Source: Bacteroidales bacterium
GTDB lineage: Bacteria > Bacteroidota > Bacteroidia > Bacteroidales > UBA932
Length of the DNA: 42,915 nucleotides
NCBI GenBank assembly: GCA_015060255.1
Contig: SUYV01000016.1
Coordinates: forward strand, 1 to 42,915
Reading direction: 5' to 3'
Below, piece after piece: positions 8,840-17,887 of this stretch; within the stretch, counting starts at the first letter, position 1; every line of letters starts with the position of its first letter. The notes beneath the pieces are model-generated. The model saw nothing but the letters and a program-made list of their open reading frames with translations. It made no database searches and was not told the origin of the DNA. A program made the translations under genes and the position numbers.

Positions 8840-10519
8840 TTAGTTGATTGCGTGTGGAGTAGGGTCATACTTACCCTCGCCGAGCTTGTTGTAAACATAC
8901 TGTGGCTGAGCCATTGACTTGCCATAGAGACCGAATGCGGCCTTCTCAAACTGCTGCATAGAATGAACACGGTTGTTTGGAATTCCACCTGTACCTGAAG
9001 GGTCAAATGCAAACCACATAATCCAACCGAAACCATACTCAATAGCATCATTGATATCTGTCTGATACAAGGTGTAACCATAGTTCAGCTGTATAGATGC
9101 CGCGCTACAGTTTGCATATGTAAGGTCACCATATGGATATGACTGACCGCCATAGTTAGCGCAAGTCCAGTCAATGAATTCGCTCTGAGTGTGAACTGTG
9201 CCATTTTCATCTGTTACAGTAGGGAGGCTGTAAAGGGCACCCCACTCAAAGAGAGACACATCAGTTGGCCAGTAGCACTTCTCCTTAAGAGCCATCTTAA
9301 GCTCGTAGCAGAGACGTGCACCTGCTGCTGCAGACTGATTGGTGAACCATGGATTGCTTGTGTCAGGATAAGATGAGTACTCGTCGTCGAGGTTTACACC
9401 GTCAAGCTTGTAAACACGGCAAGCCTCTGCAACCTCCTGTGCCCACTCGCGAGCACCCCAGTCAGAAAGCTGAGCAAGACCGGCAGCATCGTGGTTACCG
9501 AGGAGACCGAGGTAAACCTTGATACCCTTCTTGCGGAGCGGCTGGATGTAAGTCTCTGTCTCATCGAGGAGAGCCTGTACGTTAGGGTTGTTGTGGAGAT
9601 AAACCACGTCGTTGACTGAATCGTAATTGATGTTAGCTGCGAAGAGGATCACTGCATCGAAGAATGGAGTACCGTCCACGAGGTTGTACTCAAGGATGTT
9701 AAGAGGGTTGCAGTCGTTAACCTCGAGATAAACAACCTGCTTGGTTGTACGAGGGTTAGCCTTCATCACAACATAGTTCACACGCTTAGCGTCAGTTGCA
9801 AAAGAAGCAGCACCAGACTTTACAGTAGCCATGATAGGAACGAGATATCCCTGACCGAAACCGAGAGCGGCACCGTCGATAGCCACCTCTATAGCCTCAG
9901 ACTCAGTAGAACCTGCTGCAATCGTAAGCTCTTCCTTAGCAAAAGTCACAGCCTCAGTTGGAACTACCTCATATGAGTCACCTGTAATGAAGCTGTACTC
10001 CTCTACATATCTTGGATCGAGAGTGAGTTCAATCACTACATCCTCTGCCGCTGCTGAAGCAAGAGTAACAGAAACAGAACCATTTACAGATCCTGAAGTA
10101 ATCTGGAAGAAATCTCCGTCTGCCTTGTTGTTGAGAGTTGCTGCCACAGTCTCGCCCTGAACAGGCTCTTCAGCCTTAGGAGCTGCCTGGTGAACATTGA
10201 TGTTCACTGGATGAGCTGTACCTGCAGTGAATGAGATACGGCCAACGCGTGCCTTGCCTGTATTGTCATCAACATTGACAATAAGAGTCTCGCCTGCTAC
10301 TTCAGCCTTAACCCACTCAGGAGCTGTGTACTCCCACTTTTCAGCAGTGGTTGTCACAGTGAGGGTCACATCAGCATTAGCCTCAGCCTCGAAAGACAGG
10401 GCTGCCGATGGCTGAACCGACAGTGTGTCCGGTTCTTCAGCCTGCGGCTTGCAGGCTGCAACGGCTACAACAGCCATGAGGGCTGCTGCAAAGCCTTTGA
10501 AAAATGATTTGATTTTCAT
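8840..10519 (-). CDS. GH18 endo-beta-N-acetylglucosaminidase (EndoH/EndoF1-like)
   Basis: Predicted surface lipoprotein that cuts the chitobiose core of N-glycans (GlcNAc-beta-1,4-GlcNAc), releasing the oligosaccharide from protein. Signal peptide with lipobox AVAAC, BACON domain (about 32-112), DUF1735-like beta domain (about 120-255) and a GH18 barrel (about 258-550). The active-site strand is LDGVNLDDEYSSY with D373, N376, D378 and E380: the catalytic Glu and the preceding Asp of DxxDxDxE are kept, while the second Asp is Asn. The DDEYS context is that of EndoH/EndoF1 rather than chitinases. BACON-DUF1735-GH18 order matches endoglycosidases in known Bacteroides N-glycan loci. Lies between two LamG lipoproteins in the SusCD operon, 22 bases before the next gene. 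Family confident; high-mannose preference is inferred from the GH92/GH125 neighbours. Confidence 0.93.
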   Translation of the reverse strand: MKIKSFFKGFAAALMAVVAVAACKPQAEEPDTLSVQPSAALSFEAEANADVTLTVTTTAEKWEYTAPEWVKAEVAGETLIVNVDDNTGKARVGRISFTAGTAHPVNINVHQAAPKAEEPVQGETVAATLNNKADGDFFQITSGSVNGSVSVTLASAAAEDVVIELTLDPRYVEEYSFITGDSYEVVPTEAVTFAKEELTIAAGSTESEAIEVAIDGAALGFGQGYLVPIMATVKSGAASFATDAKRVNYVVMKANPRTTKQVVYLEVNDCNPLNILEYNLVDGTPFFDAVILFAANINYDSVNDVVYLHNNPNVQALLDETETYIQPLRKKGIKVYLGLLGNHDAAGLAQLSDWGAREWAQEVAEACRVYKLDGVNLDDEYSSYPDTSNPWFTNQSAAAGARLCYELKMALKEKCYWPTDVSLFEWGALYSLPTVTDENGTVHTQSEFIDWTCANYGGQSYPYGDLTYANCSAASIQLNYGYTLYQTDINDAIEYGFGWIMWFAFDPSGTGGIPNNRVHSMQQFEKAAFGLYGKSMAQPQYVYNKLGEGKYDPTPHAIN

Positions 10520-10577
10520 AAATGTTTAAAATGGTTAGTGAATGAATTCTATATAGGTTTATGTTTATAGCCTTTCA

Positions 10578-11828
10578 TTATGGAAGTTCCACCGGATACC
10601 ATACAAGTTCATGGTCACCCTCAAGATCCTTTCCATAGATGGAGTGGTCTTTCACCACCTTACCAGTGCCCTCGTTGAACTTCCAGTATGCGAGAAGAGT
10701 CTCGTCGATATCCTTCTCATAAAGTTTGTAGAAGTGGTTAGGAGCATTGATTTCTTCTGCTGTAAGCACCCTGTTCCAGAGTCTAGCCTCAGCGATCATG
10801 CCGTCAAGACTTCTGTTGCTGTCATATGAATATCCAACCCAGAAGCAGCGTGGCTTGCCGTCTGACTCGTCTGAGTGAGGAGCCGAGAAGTCTACGTTCT
10901 CGAAGATGATGTCCTCAAGTTCGCCGGTCTCAGAGTTAGGACGTTTTCCGATAACCGAGCGGTCAGCCTCAACCTTTAGACGTCCATCAAGGTATACCTG
11001 GACGAATCCCTTGTTGAAGGTAACGGCAAGGTGATACCATCTGTCTGTACGGAGCTGGAGAGATGCATCTGTCACGTCAGCTCTGTTAGTTGATCCACCC
11101 TCGACGTCCTTGTATGCAAGTGCAATCTGTATCTGATTGGTAGGGATGGTCACGTCACCGATACGGATGAGGAAGTGGTCCTCGATACCCATCACGGTAA
11201 GGATATCGCTGTCGTTGTTGAAGCCATGGCAGTTGATAAGGCACTCCATGGTAAACTGCTCGAGGTACGAAACCTTGTCCCATCCGTCCCATATAGGCCA
11301 GGCACGATTGTCCTTCATCTCAGCGACATAGTTTACGAGAGATGCCTCCTTTACCACGAAGTACATGGTCTTTGCGCGCTCGAGAACAGCCACACCCTCT
11401 GCCTGGATGGCTACAGGAAGCACATACTGCTTGCTGTAGTCAAGCTTGTCGAGATTGCTGAATGCGATATTGATGTCCTCTGAAGACACGTCTCCAGCCT
11501 TGATGACCGAAGTAAGGTCAGAAAGGTTGCAGTATTCTGCAGGAAGGAGTTCGGCATCCTCGTGATAGTATGCCTGGCGATATGTCTCAAGGAGTTCGTC
11601 CGCCCTTCTGAGGGTAACGTTGACATCCGTTGCCATAGGCTGAGCCATAGCTACCTTTATCGGCTTCACAAGATCCTTCACTCCCTCATCGGTAGCCACC
11701 CTGACCTCATTCCTAAGGTTATCGGCATCGATGAAGAGCTTGTTCTCAAAGCCGTCATTCTGTCTGTCGCACGAAAGCACGGCAATCGCCGACAGAAGGA
11801 TAAATGTTATCTTGTCATATAATTTCAT
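10578..11828 (-). CDS. DUF1735/LamG surface glycan-binding lipoprotein
   Basis: Likely outer-surface binding protein (SusE-position). Lipobox AVLSC, an N-terminal DUF1735-like beta sandwich (about 28-165, with DVNVTLRRADELLETY and YVLPVAI), then a LamG-type jelly roll (about 185-415) with QFTMECLINC, DRWYHLAVTF, VYLDGRLKV and YWKFNEGTG. No catalytic motif seen; the jelly roll is the part expected to hold glycan. Sequence is close to the C-terminal half of the protein at 7132-8817. It follows the GH18-like lipoprotein by 12 bases in the SusCD operon. Confidence 0.88.
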   Translation of the reverse strand: MKLYDKITFILLSAIAVLSCDRQNDGFENKLFIDADNLRNEVRVATDEGVKDLVKPIKVAMAQPMATDVNVTLRRADELLETYRQAYYHEDAELLPAEYCNLSDLTSVIKAGDVSSEDINIAFSNLDKLDYSKQYVLPVAIQAEGVAVLERAKTMYFVVKEASLVNYVAEMKDNRAWPIWDGWDKVSYLEQFTMECLINCHGFNNDSDILTVMGIEDHFLIRIGDVTIPTNQIQIALAYKDVEGGSTNRADVTDASLQLRTDRWYHLAVTFNKGFVQVYLDGRLKVEADRSVIGKRPNSETGELEDIIFENVDFSAPHSDESDGKPRCFWVGYSYDSNRSLDGMIAEARLWNRVLTAEEINAPNHFYKLYEKDIDETLLAYWKFNEGTGKVVKDHSIYGKDLEGDHELVWYPVELP

Positions 11829-11840
11829 ACTTGTACCTCC

Positions 11841-12842
11841 TTATTCTTCAACTGTAGGTGGAGTATTCAAAATAGTGATGGCAGTACGGATGTTCTTGAA
11901 TGCCATATCCTTGCAGAAATAATCGTCGTGGCCGTTCTCTACGCAGAGTCCGCGAGGGGTGAACGAAGTGTTCTCAACCTCAGTCCAGAGCCAGTTGGCA
12001 GCCTCTGCTGGAGACATTCCAAGCTGCTCCGGCACATCTGCAGAAGGAACCGTGAGCTCCATGATCACGCGGTCCTTCGGAGCTGAGCTTCCAAGCACAC
12101 GACCAGGAAGGAGTGAAAGCTTTCTCTCCTCACCTGCTACGATGACGATATATTTGAATTCCTGAAGGAACTCCTGATCGATAACGTTTCTGGCTGCTCC
12201 GCGGAAGACAAGTTCCTTCTCCGGATTAGCCTCATGGAAAGCCTTCACAGCCTGCATGTATGCATTCTGTGAATTATATGCATAGCCGGCAACCTTGGTA
12301 CCCTGGAACGATACCATCACACCTGCAAATCCATATTCGTTACAGCGTGCAAGCTGAAGATCTGCCTGCTCCTTGAAGAAAGCCGCAAGCTGTTCGTCTG
12401 TTCCGGGAGCCTCTCCCTTGTCGGCACGCTCGTCCTCAAGCGCAGTCCAAGCCTCTGCTATGACAGCATAATCTACATAAACCAGTGACTTGGTGCCCTT
12501 CTTCTCGAGAACAGCAGGAATCTCCGCCGCAATCACTTCATGGAGCTTGTCCTCGACCTTTACGCATACATAGTCTGCGCTGTCAGGCATCGCCATGATG
12601 TGCTGGCTCTGCGATGAAGGATACTGCGAAGTGCCCTTCATTGTCACGATCATGACATTGTGCTCTGTCTCCTTGAAAGCCTTTACGGCATTGATATATT
12701 CTGCATATGCTGCAGGATCCTTCTGCTCGGGAGTCTGAGGATGGAAGTTCAGGTTTTCAGGTGTTGTCCAGTCACTGCATCCGCAGCAGAGCATCGCCGC
12801 TGCCGCAAACGCCATAATTGAAATATTCTTTTTCATGTTCAT
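11841..12842 (-). CDS. Catalytically dead GH18-like surface glycan-binding lipoprotein
   Basis: Lipoprotein (CCGC lipobox, 333 residues) of the putative GH18/chitinase_18 class found next to SusCD in Bacteroidota glycan loci. The barrel pattern is visible, for example the strand VMIVTMKG and the segment CNEYGFAGVMVSFQGTKVAG at about 167-186. This segment takes the place of LDGVDFDDE in EndoH-type enzymes, but all four DxxDxDxE positions are changed (A173, M176, S178, Q180), so hydrolysis is not expected. The inferred role is capturing N-glycans on the surface. It lies 13 bases after SusD and just before the LamG lipoprotein. ATG at 12842 or 12836 could start it. The GH18 relationship rests on pattern comparison, not on a search. 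Confidence 0.82.
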   Translation of the reverse strand: MNMKKNISIMAFAAAAMLCCGCSDWTTPENLNFHPQTPEQKDPAAYAEYINAVKAFKETEHNVMIVTMKGTSQYPSSQSQHIMAMPDSADYVCVKVEDKLHEVIAAEIPAVLEKKGTKSLVYVDYAVIAEAWTALEDERADKGEAPGTDEQLAAFFKEQADLQLARCNEYGFAGVMVSFQGTKVAGYAYNSQNAYMQAVKAFHEANPEKELVFRGAARNVIDQEFLQEFKYIVIVAGEERKLSLLPGRVLGSSAPKDRVIMELTVPSADVPEQLGMSPAEAANWLWTEVENTSFTPRGLCVENGHDDYFCKDMAFKNIRTAITILNTPPTVEE

Positions 12843-12855
12843 CTTCTTACCTGAA

Positions 12856-14472
12856 TTACTTGATTACTATTGCAGGGTTGCAGTCCCACCAGAGTCTCGT
12901 ACTCATTCTGTCAGGGCCTCCGAGGTGCTGTGACACGGCTGCATTGACATTCTCACCATTGTTTGTATACTCGGCGAGAGGGTATTTCATACGTCTTGCA
13001 CCGAACTCTGAAGAAACGAGACCGTCGCTCTTGTTACCTGCGTCAGAAGCTGGCATCAGCGCTGGATAGTTGGTCCTTCTGTAGTCCGCCCATGCTTCAT
13101 TACCGTTGTTGAAGTTTGCAATCCACTTCTGGGTGATGATCCTCTCCTGCTTCTTCTCTACAGGCGCACCCTCGTCCCACTTGATGGTAATGTCCGAAAG
13201 GACGCTTGAGTAGTTGTTCAGACCTGCAGGGTCGATATATGATGCAGGACGGCTGGCGTCATCCATGATATATGCCTCATATCCGGCCACGTTGTGCTGC
13301 TCGAATGAAAGGCGTACACCTTCATTATAGAACTCCTCTGCCGAGCCTGCTCCCATATTGAAGTCAAAGACTGCCTTTGCCTCAGCCTTGAGGAATGCAA
13401 CCTCAGCGGCATTCATCCATACAAGAGGGTCTGATGGAGAGATGTTCACACCTGAGTACTTGCGTCCCACGCTGTTGAGCGCCGGCTTCTCGATACGGAT
13501 GCGGATACCAGCATACTCGAATCCCTCGAACTCTGAAGGGATGAAGTATACCGGACGGCGAGGGTCGTTATATCCGTTCATATAGCAGATGATGTCTGCT
13601 GCAGCATGAGTATCGCCACCTGTATTACAGCCTGTAGGCTGGTTGTACTTAATTGCAGTGTAGAGCGGGTTACCCTTGTCTCCGAATGCAACAGTGCGGA
13701 GTGTCGCATTGTCAGCATTTGAAGCAAATACTCCGATCTCGTGGCTTACAGCCTCCTCTGCATACTTCTGTGCCTTTACATGGTCTGCATACACGATGCG
13801 CATCGCCATGCGGAGCTTGAGGGAGTTCGCAAACTTGCACCACTTCACCGCAGTACCGTCATATACAGGGTCTGCATTTGGAGAGATGCCTGAGAGCTTG
13901 TTCTCTGTGAGGGTTGCAATCACCTCGTCAAGCTCAGCGAACATTGCGTCATATACGGCCTCCTGTGAGTCATAAGGAACTGTGATCTTTCCTCCCTGAC
14001 CTATCTGGGTATAAGGAATTGGGCCATATGTGTCAGTCACGCGAAGCATTGCAGCAACCTTGATCGTCTGTGCGATAGCAAGAGTCACAGGGTCTTCTGT
14101 AATGTTCTTGAGCTCATTAAGGTTTGAATAAAGAGTAGGTATGATTCTGTCGCTGGCCATGAATACTCGTGTCCAGTCGTCAGTCGCATTGTAGTTGTCG
14201 ATGGTCTTCTCGAAAGCACCTGTAGTAGAGTAGTATCCTCCCATAGGTCCTCCGAGCAGACAGTCAGTGAACTGAGCCGTATTCACATCGGTAGATACGA
14301 CTGTTCCGCAGAGGGCAGTGATCGCAGCACCGATGGCATAACCGTCGGTGAGAGTCTGCTCCTTGCTGACCTCATAAGGGTTGGTATTGATGTTCAGGTA
14401 ATTGCCGGTACAGCCCATCAGCACAGATGCCAGCGCTGCCACAATTCCTGTCTTTATGATAATGTTTCTCAT
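12856..14472 (-). CDS. SusD/RagB-family nutrient-binding lipoprotein
   Basis: Outer-membrane lipoprotein that caps its SusC transporter and binds the imported oligosaccharide. The 538-residue product has the lipobox SVLMGC, the SusD start pattern GNYLNINTNPYEVS, helical TPR-like segments (TLAIAQTIKVAAMLRVTDTY, GPIPYTQIGQ) and a C-terminal WADYRRTNYPAL segment typical of the SusD_2 branch. It is 13 bases after the SusC stop at 14486 and starts the run of surface lipoproteins. Confidence 0.95.
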   Translation of the reverse strand: MRNIIIKTGIVAALASVLMGCTGNYLNINTNPYEVSKEQTLTDGYAIGAAITALCGTVVSTDVNTAQFTDCLLGGPMGGYYSTTGAFEKTIDNYNATDDWTRVFMASDRIIPTLYSNLNELKNITEDPVTLAIAQTIKVAAMLRVTDTYGPIPYTQIGQGGKITVPYDSQEAVYDAMFAELDEVIATLTENKLSGISPNADPVYDGTAVKWCKFANSLKLRMAMRIVYADHVKAQKYAEEAVSHEIGVFASNADNATLRTVAFGDKGNPLYTAIKYNQPTGCNTGGDTHAAADIICYMNGYNDPRRPVYFIPSEFEGFEYAGIRIRIEKPALNSVGRKYSGVNISPSDPLVWMNAAEVAFLKAEAKAVFDFNMGAGSAEEFYNEGVRLSFEQHNVAGYEAYIMDDASRPASYIDPAGLNNYSSVLSDITIKWDEGAPVEKKQERIITQKWIANFNNGNEAWADYRRTNYPALMPASDAGNKSDGLVSSEFGARRMKYPLAEYTNNGENVNAAVSQHLGGPDRMSTRLWWDCNPAIVIK

Positions 14473-14485
14473 TTCTGCCTGGGTA

Positions 14486-17400
14486 TTAGAAGGTTACTCT
14501 CACATTGAAGCCGAAATTACGCAGAGAAGGCATCATGAAATGGTCGATTCCCTGATAGTAGTTTCCTGTTGTTGCCACAGCTTCCGGATCGAATGGAGCC
14601 TTGTTATAGATCATCCAAAGATTTCTTCCAACAAGCGACAGGTGAAGGTCGCATACGTCACCGAGCTTCTTGCGAGGGATGGTATATCCGATCGATGCCT
14701 CCTGGAGACGTACGTTGGTTCCTGAATATGTATACTCCTGTGGAAGAGGGTTGGAACCTCCGACAGAGCTGAACCACTTGTTTGCATCAATGCAGTCACC
14801 TCCATTGATGAAGACTCCGCCGGCATCACGTGCAGTTGCAGAAGCCTCTGACACACCATAGTAGTCGAGAACCGCCTGGGTGCTTGAGTAGACGATACCG
14901 CCAAGACGTGCTGTGATGAGGAAGCCGAAGTTGAAGTCACCGATACGGAAGTCATTTCTCCAAGACATGTTAGCCTTAGGAAGTACTGAGCCGAGCTTTA
15001 CATAGTTCTTCGCATCAGTAATGGTCTGAGGAGTGATTGTACCGTCCTCGTTAACCACGATCATTCCGTTGGAGTCGTACTTGTAGTCTGCGAGAGAATA
15101 GAGGTCGCCAAGTGTACCGCCTTCCATAAGGAGGAAGTGAGCAAGGCCGAGACCGTTCATATCAAGAAGGTCTACGCTGAAATACTCTCCTGTAGCTGCA
15201 TTGAGCACGTTCTCGGCAAGAGACTCGATCCTGTTCATGTTGGTCGAGAATGTATATGTAGACGACCAGTTGAACTTGTTCCAGTCCTTGTTGAAACCGA
15301 GAGTGAACTCGCATCCCTGGTTGAGGACATCTCCTGACTGGATGTAGATCTCAGAAGAACCTGATCCTGTAGAGATCTGAGGGTTGAATGTCTGGTTGAG
15401 AGTATTTGTGTGATAGTAAGTAGCGTCGAGATTGAACCACTTGAGGAATCTCACTGTAAGACCCACCTCGAATGAGTTTGTAAGCTCAGGCTTGAGGTCA
15501 TACATAGGATACTGTGTCTGTGTGTTCCAGCTAAGACCGCTTGCATTCCACTGATACATAGGGTTCGCGATGTAGCGCTCGAAAGCTGTACCCACTGATG
15601 CGTATGAACCGCGGAGCTTGATGTACTCGAGGTTCTCAGGCATGTTAGGAATTATCTCTGAAAGCACTACTGAAAGACCTACTGAAGGGTAGAAGAATGA
15701 CTTCCTGTTCGAGTGAGGTCCTGCGAGCTGTGAAGGCCAGTCGTTACGAGCTGTGAGAGTGAGGTAATATGTACCCTTGAATCCCACCTCGGCAGATCCG
15801 AATACAGACTGAGTCTGCTCACGCCATCCTTCCTGAAGTCTTGTAGTCTTAGGAGAGTTGGAGAGGTTCTGGATGTTGAATACGTTTGCCAGACCTGGTT
15901 TCTCTTCAGTGATGAGACCGTCTGCAATAGGACCTCTGTTCTTCATCGCGTCGTACGACATGTCAGAGATAGAGGCACCGATGTTGGCCTGGAATGTCCA
16001 GTCATCACCGAATCTCTTGTTGATGTTCACAAGGGCGTCCGCATACAACTGACGGTCTGTCATAGAAGAAATTCCGTAGAGACCGTTCTGAGAAAGCTCG
16101 GTAAGCTGAGTGAATGTAGAAGCATAGAATTTCTCAGTATACTTTGTAACAGACTGGTCCATGCGGACACGGCCTGAAACGCTGAGCCAATCAAGGATGT
16201 CGTAAGAAAGCGACGCATTAAGCATGAAACGGTCCTTCTTGTTCTCGCGAAGGTTGCGGTAGTTGATCCAGTAAGGGTTCTGCATTGTCATACCGGCATC
16301 ACCTATAGGCCAGTACTGTGTAGAGAGTCTTCTGGTCACATCGTAACGCTCATACATCCTGACTGCATCCCAGTCTCCGCTGCGAGGGAAGATGTATGCA
16401 CCCACCAGAGGGTTGTTGTATGTACCCTGGTTGATCATGTTGCGGTCTTTCTGAAGGATGTAGCTTGCTCCTACGTCGAGATGCATCTTGTCATTCAGGA
16501 ACGATGTGGTATTGCGGAATGTGAAGTTATAGCGGTGGTATGCATTGTTAGGAACGACACCTTCCGAATCAAGGGCTGAACCTGAGAGGTAAGTCTGGTT
16601 CTTCTCGGTACCCATTGACACTGAAACGCTTTCAGTGTAGTTGACACCTGTCCTGAAATAATCCTTTGCAGGGTTGTATTCAGGGTTGTTCGCTGCGTTC
16701 ATGAGGTTACCCCAGCTGCGAAGGTTCGAACCGATCGACGAGTTGAGGTCACCGGTACCATACCTGTTCTGGAAACGCGGAAGCACGAACGGAGTCATCA
16801 CCTCCACTCCTGCGGAAGCATTGACCGAAACCTTTCCTTCCTTACCCTTCTTGGTAGTCACCACGATCGCACCGTTGGCAGCGTCCGAACCATAAAGAGC
16901 GGCCGCAGCAGCACCTGTAAGGACTGAGATGCTCTCGATGTCCTCAGGGTTGATGTCGGCAATAGGGTCTGTCGAGCCCTGAGATCCGAACTGAGTGCTA
17001 CCCTCGCGGGCTGTTGTATACATAGGTACACCATCGATGACATAGAGAGCGTTTGAAGACTGTGAGATAGACTTCTGACCACGCATGATCACCTTTGATG
17101 CACCACCGACTCCTGACGAAGAGGCGTTGATCACCAAACCCGCCACCTTACCGTTGAGAGAGTTTACGAAGTTGGCATCCTTGTTACCGACAATGGCATC
17201 GGCATCAACCTGTTGCACATTGTACGAGAGTGCTTTCTCCGAGCGCTTGATACCGAGCGCTGTCACGACTGTTCCCTCAAGGAGGGTCGACTCATCTTCG
17301 AGAGTTACGTCGAAAACTCGTCTTGTTCCAATAGGAATTGTAACCGTCTTGTAGCCAAGACAAGAGAATTCCAATTCGGCTCCTTCACTGAGACCTGACG

Positions 17401-17605
17401 GAAGTTCGAACTCAAAAAGTCCATCAATGTCGGTTGTAGAGCCTGTAGTAGTACCCTTGATCAGGATGGCAGCACCGATTACCGGCCAGCCAGTCGCATC
17501 TATCACGGTACCTGACACCTTGTCACCCTCGTCCGGTCCTGCCTGAGCAAATGCCTGATACGGCATCAGCAAACTGATTGTCAGCACGCAGACCAGGAGT
17601 TTCAA
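14486..17605 (-). CDS. SusC-type TonB-dependent glycan transporter
   Basis: TonB-dependent outer-membrane importer for the N-glycan released by the GH18 enzyme, forming a complex with the SusD downstream. 1,039 codons: signal peptide ending YQAFAQ, carboxypeptidase-regulatory-like domain (about 28-110), plug with SYNVQQVDAD and LYVIDGVPMY, barrel ending FNVRVTF. There is no STN domain, so it is not expected to signal through the nearby FecR/sigma pair. The reading frame has no ATG between the in-frame stop at about 17627-17629 and the signal peptide; TTG at 17605 is the likely start (ATT or ATC just upstream are the other options). First gene of a leftward operon running to the terminator at 7061-7098. 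Confidence 0.95.
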   Translation of the reverse strand: MKLLVCVLTISLLMPYQAFAQAGPDEGDKVSGTVIDATGWPVIGAAILIKGTTTGSTTDIDGLFEFELPSGLSEGAELEFSCLGYKTVTIPIGTRRVFDVTLEDESTLLEGTVVTALGIKRSEKALSYNVQQVDADAIVGNKDANFVNSLNGKVAGLVINASSSGVGGASKVIMRGQKSISQSSNALYVIDGVPMYTTAREGSTQFGSQGSTDPIADINPEDIESISVLTGAAAAALYGSDAANGAIVVTTKKGKEGKVSVNASAGVEVMTPFVLPRFQNRYGTGDLNSSIGSNLRSWGNLMNAANNPEYNPAKDYFRTGVNYTESVSVSMGTEKNQTYLSGSALDSEGVVPNNAYHRYNFTFRNTTSFLNDKMHLDVGASYILQKDRNMINQGTYNNPLVGAYIFPRSGDWDAVRMYERYDVTRRLSTQYWPIGDAGMTMQNPYWINYRNLRENKKDRFMLNASLSYDILDWLSVSGRVRMDQSVTKYTEKFYASTFTQLTELSQNGLYGISSMTDRQLYADALVNINKRFGDDWTFQANIGASISDMSYDAMKNRGPIADGLITEEKPGLANVFNIQNLSNSPKTTRLQEGWREQTQSVFGSAEVGFKGTYYLTLTARNDWPSQLAGPHSNRKSFFYPSVGLSVVLSEIIPNMPENLEYIKLRGSYASVGTAFERYIANPMYQWNASGLSWNTQTQYPMYDLKPELTNSFEVGLTVRFLKWFNLDATYYHTNTLNQTFNPQISTGSGSSEIYIQSGDVLNQGCEFTLGFNKDWNKFNWSSTYTFSTNMNRIESLAENVLNAATGEYFSVDLLDMNGLGLAHFLLMEGGTLGDLYSLADYKYDSNGMIVVNEDGTITPQTITDAKNYVKLGSVLPKANMSWRNDFRIGDFNFGFLITARLGGIVYSSTQAVLDYYGVSEASATARDAGGVFINGGDCIDANKWFSSVGGSNPLPQEYTYSGTNVRLQEASIGYTIPRKKLGDVCDLHLSLVGRNLWMIYNKAPFDPEAVATTGNYYQGIDHFMMPSLRNFGFNVRVTF

Positions 17606-17715
17606 GATAATTGAAAATAGGCCTTTTTATTTGTTTGTATTGTTTGGTTATACACTTTCCAATGTCGTCCGGATCAAGTGCAGATAACCGTTTACATTTA
17701 GTTTTATTTAGCCTG

Positions 17716-17746
17716 CAAATATGTCATAAATTAACGATATATACAA
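17716..17746 (-). promoter_or_regulatory. Candidate promoter of the SusCD operon
   Basis: On the minus strand, TTG at 17746-17744 is followed after exactly 20 bases by CATATTTG at 17723-17716, one mismatch from the Bacteroides -7 TAnnTTTG. Transcription would start near 17709, leaving a leader of about 100 bases before the TTG start at 17605. Confidence 0.5.
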
Positions 17747-17755
17747 TTATTTCTA

Positions 17756-17788
17756 CCATTCATCAACCAAAATAGACCCATTCATCAA
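17756..17788. promoter_or_regulatory. 11-bp direct repeat, putative shared operator
   Basis: CCATTCATCAA occurs perfectly at 17756-17766 and 17778-17788, a 22-bp period or about two helical turns, so both copies face the same side of the DNA. The pair begins 10 bases upstream of the SusC -33 element and ends 15 bases upstream of the MFS -33 element, the position expected for an activator serving both operons. No regulator of this locus is encoded in the window. Confidence 0.5.
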
Positions 17789-17803
17789 ACTTTTAAGGTA
17801 TTT

Positions 17804-17834
17804 TTGGTTTTTATGTAAATTTATTTTATTTTTG
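17804..17834 (+). promoter_or_regulatory. Promoter of the GH130/GH92 operon
   Basis: TTG at 17804-17806 and TATTTTTG at 17827-17834 match the Bacteroides -33/-7 form with a 20-base spacer. Transcription would start near 17841, which favours the MFS start at 17888 over the in-frame ATG at 17843. Confidence 0.65.
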
Positions 17835-17887
17835 TTTAATCAATGTTGTCCGGTTTCAAGTCAGGTCAACTTGAAACCCTGATATTT

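Noticed and set aside
17799..17806. Second TATTTTTG as an independent -7 element
   Set aside because: No TTG lies about 20 bases upstream; its TTG serves better as the -33 of the promoter ending at 17834.
17843..17887. Longer MFS start at 17843
   Set aside because: The ATG is about 2 bases from the predicted transcription start, and the extra 15 residues are not typical of the family N-terminus.
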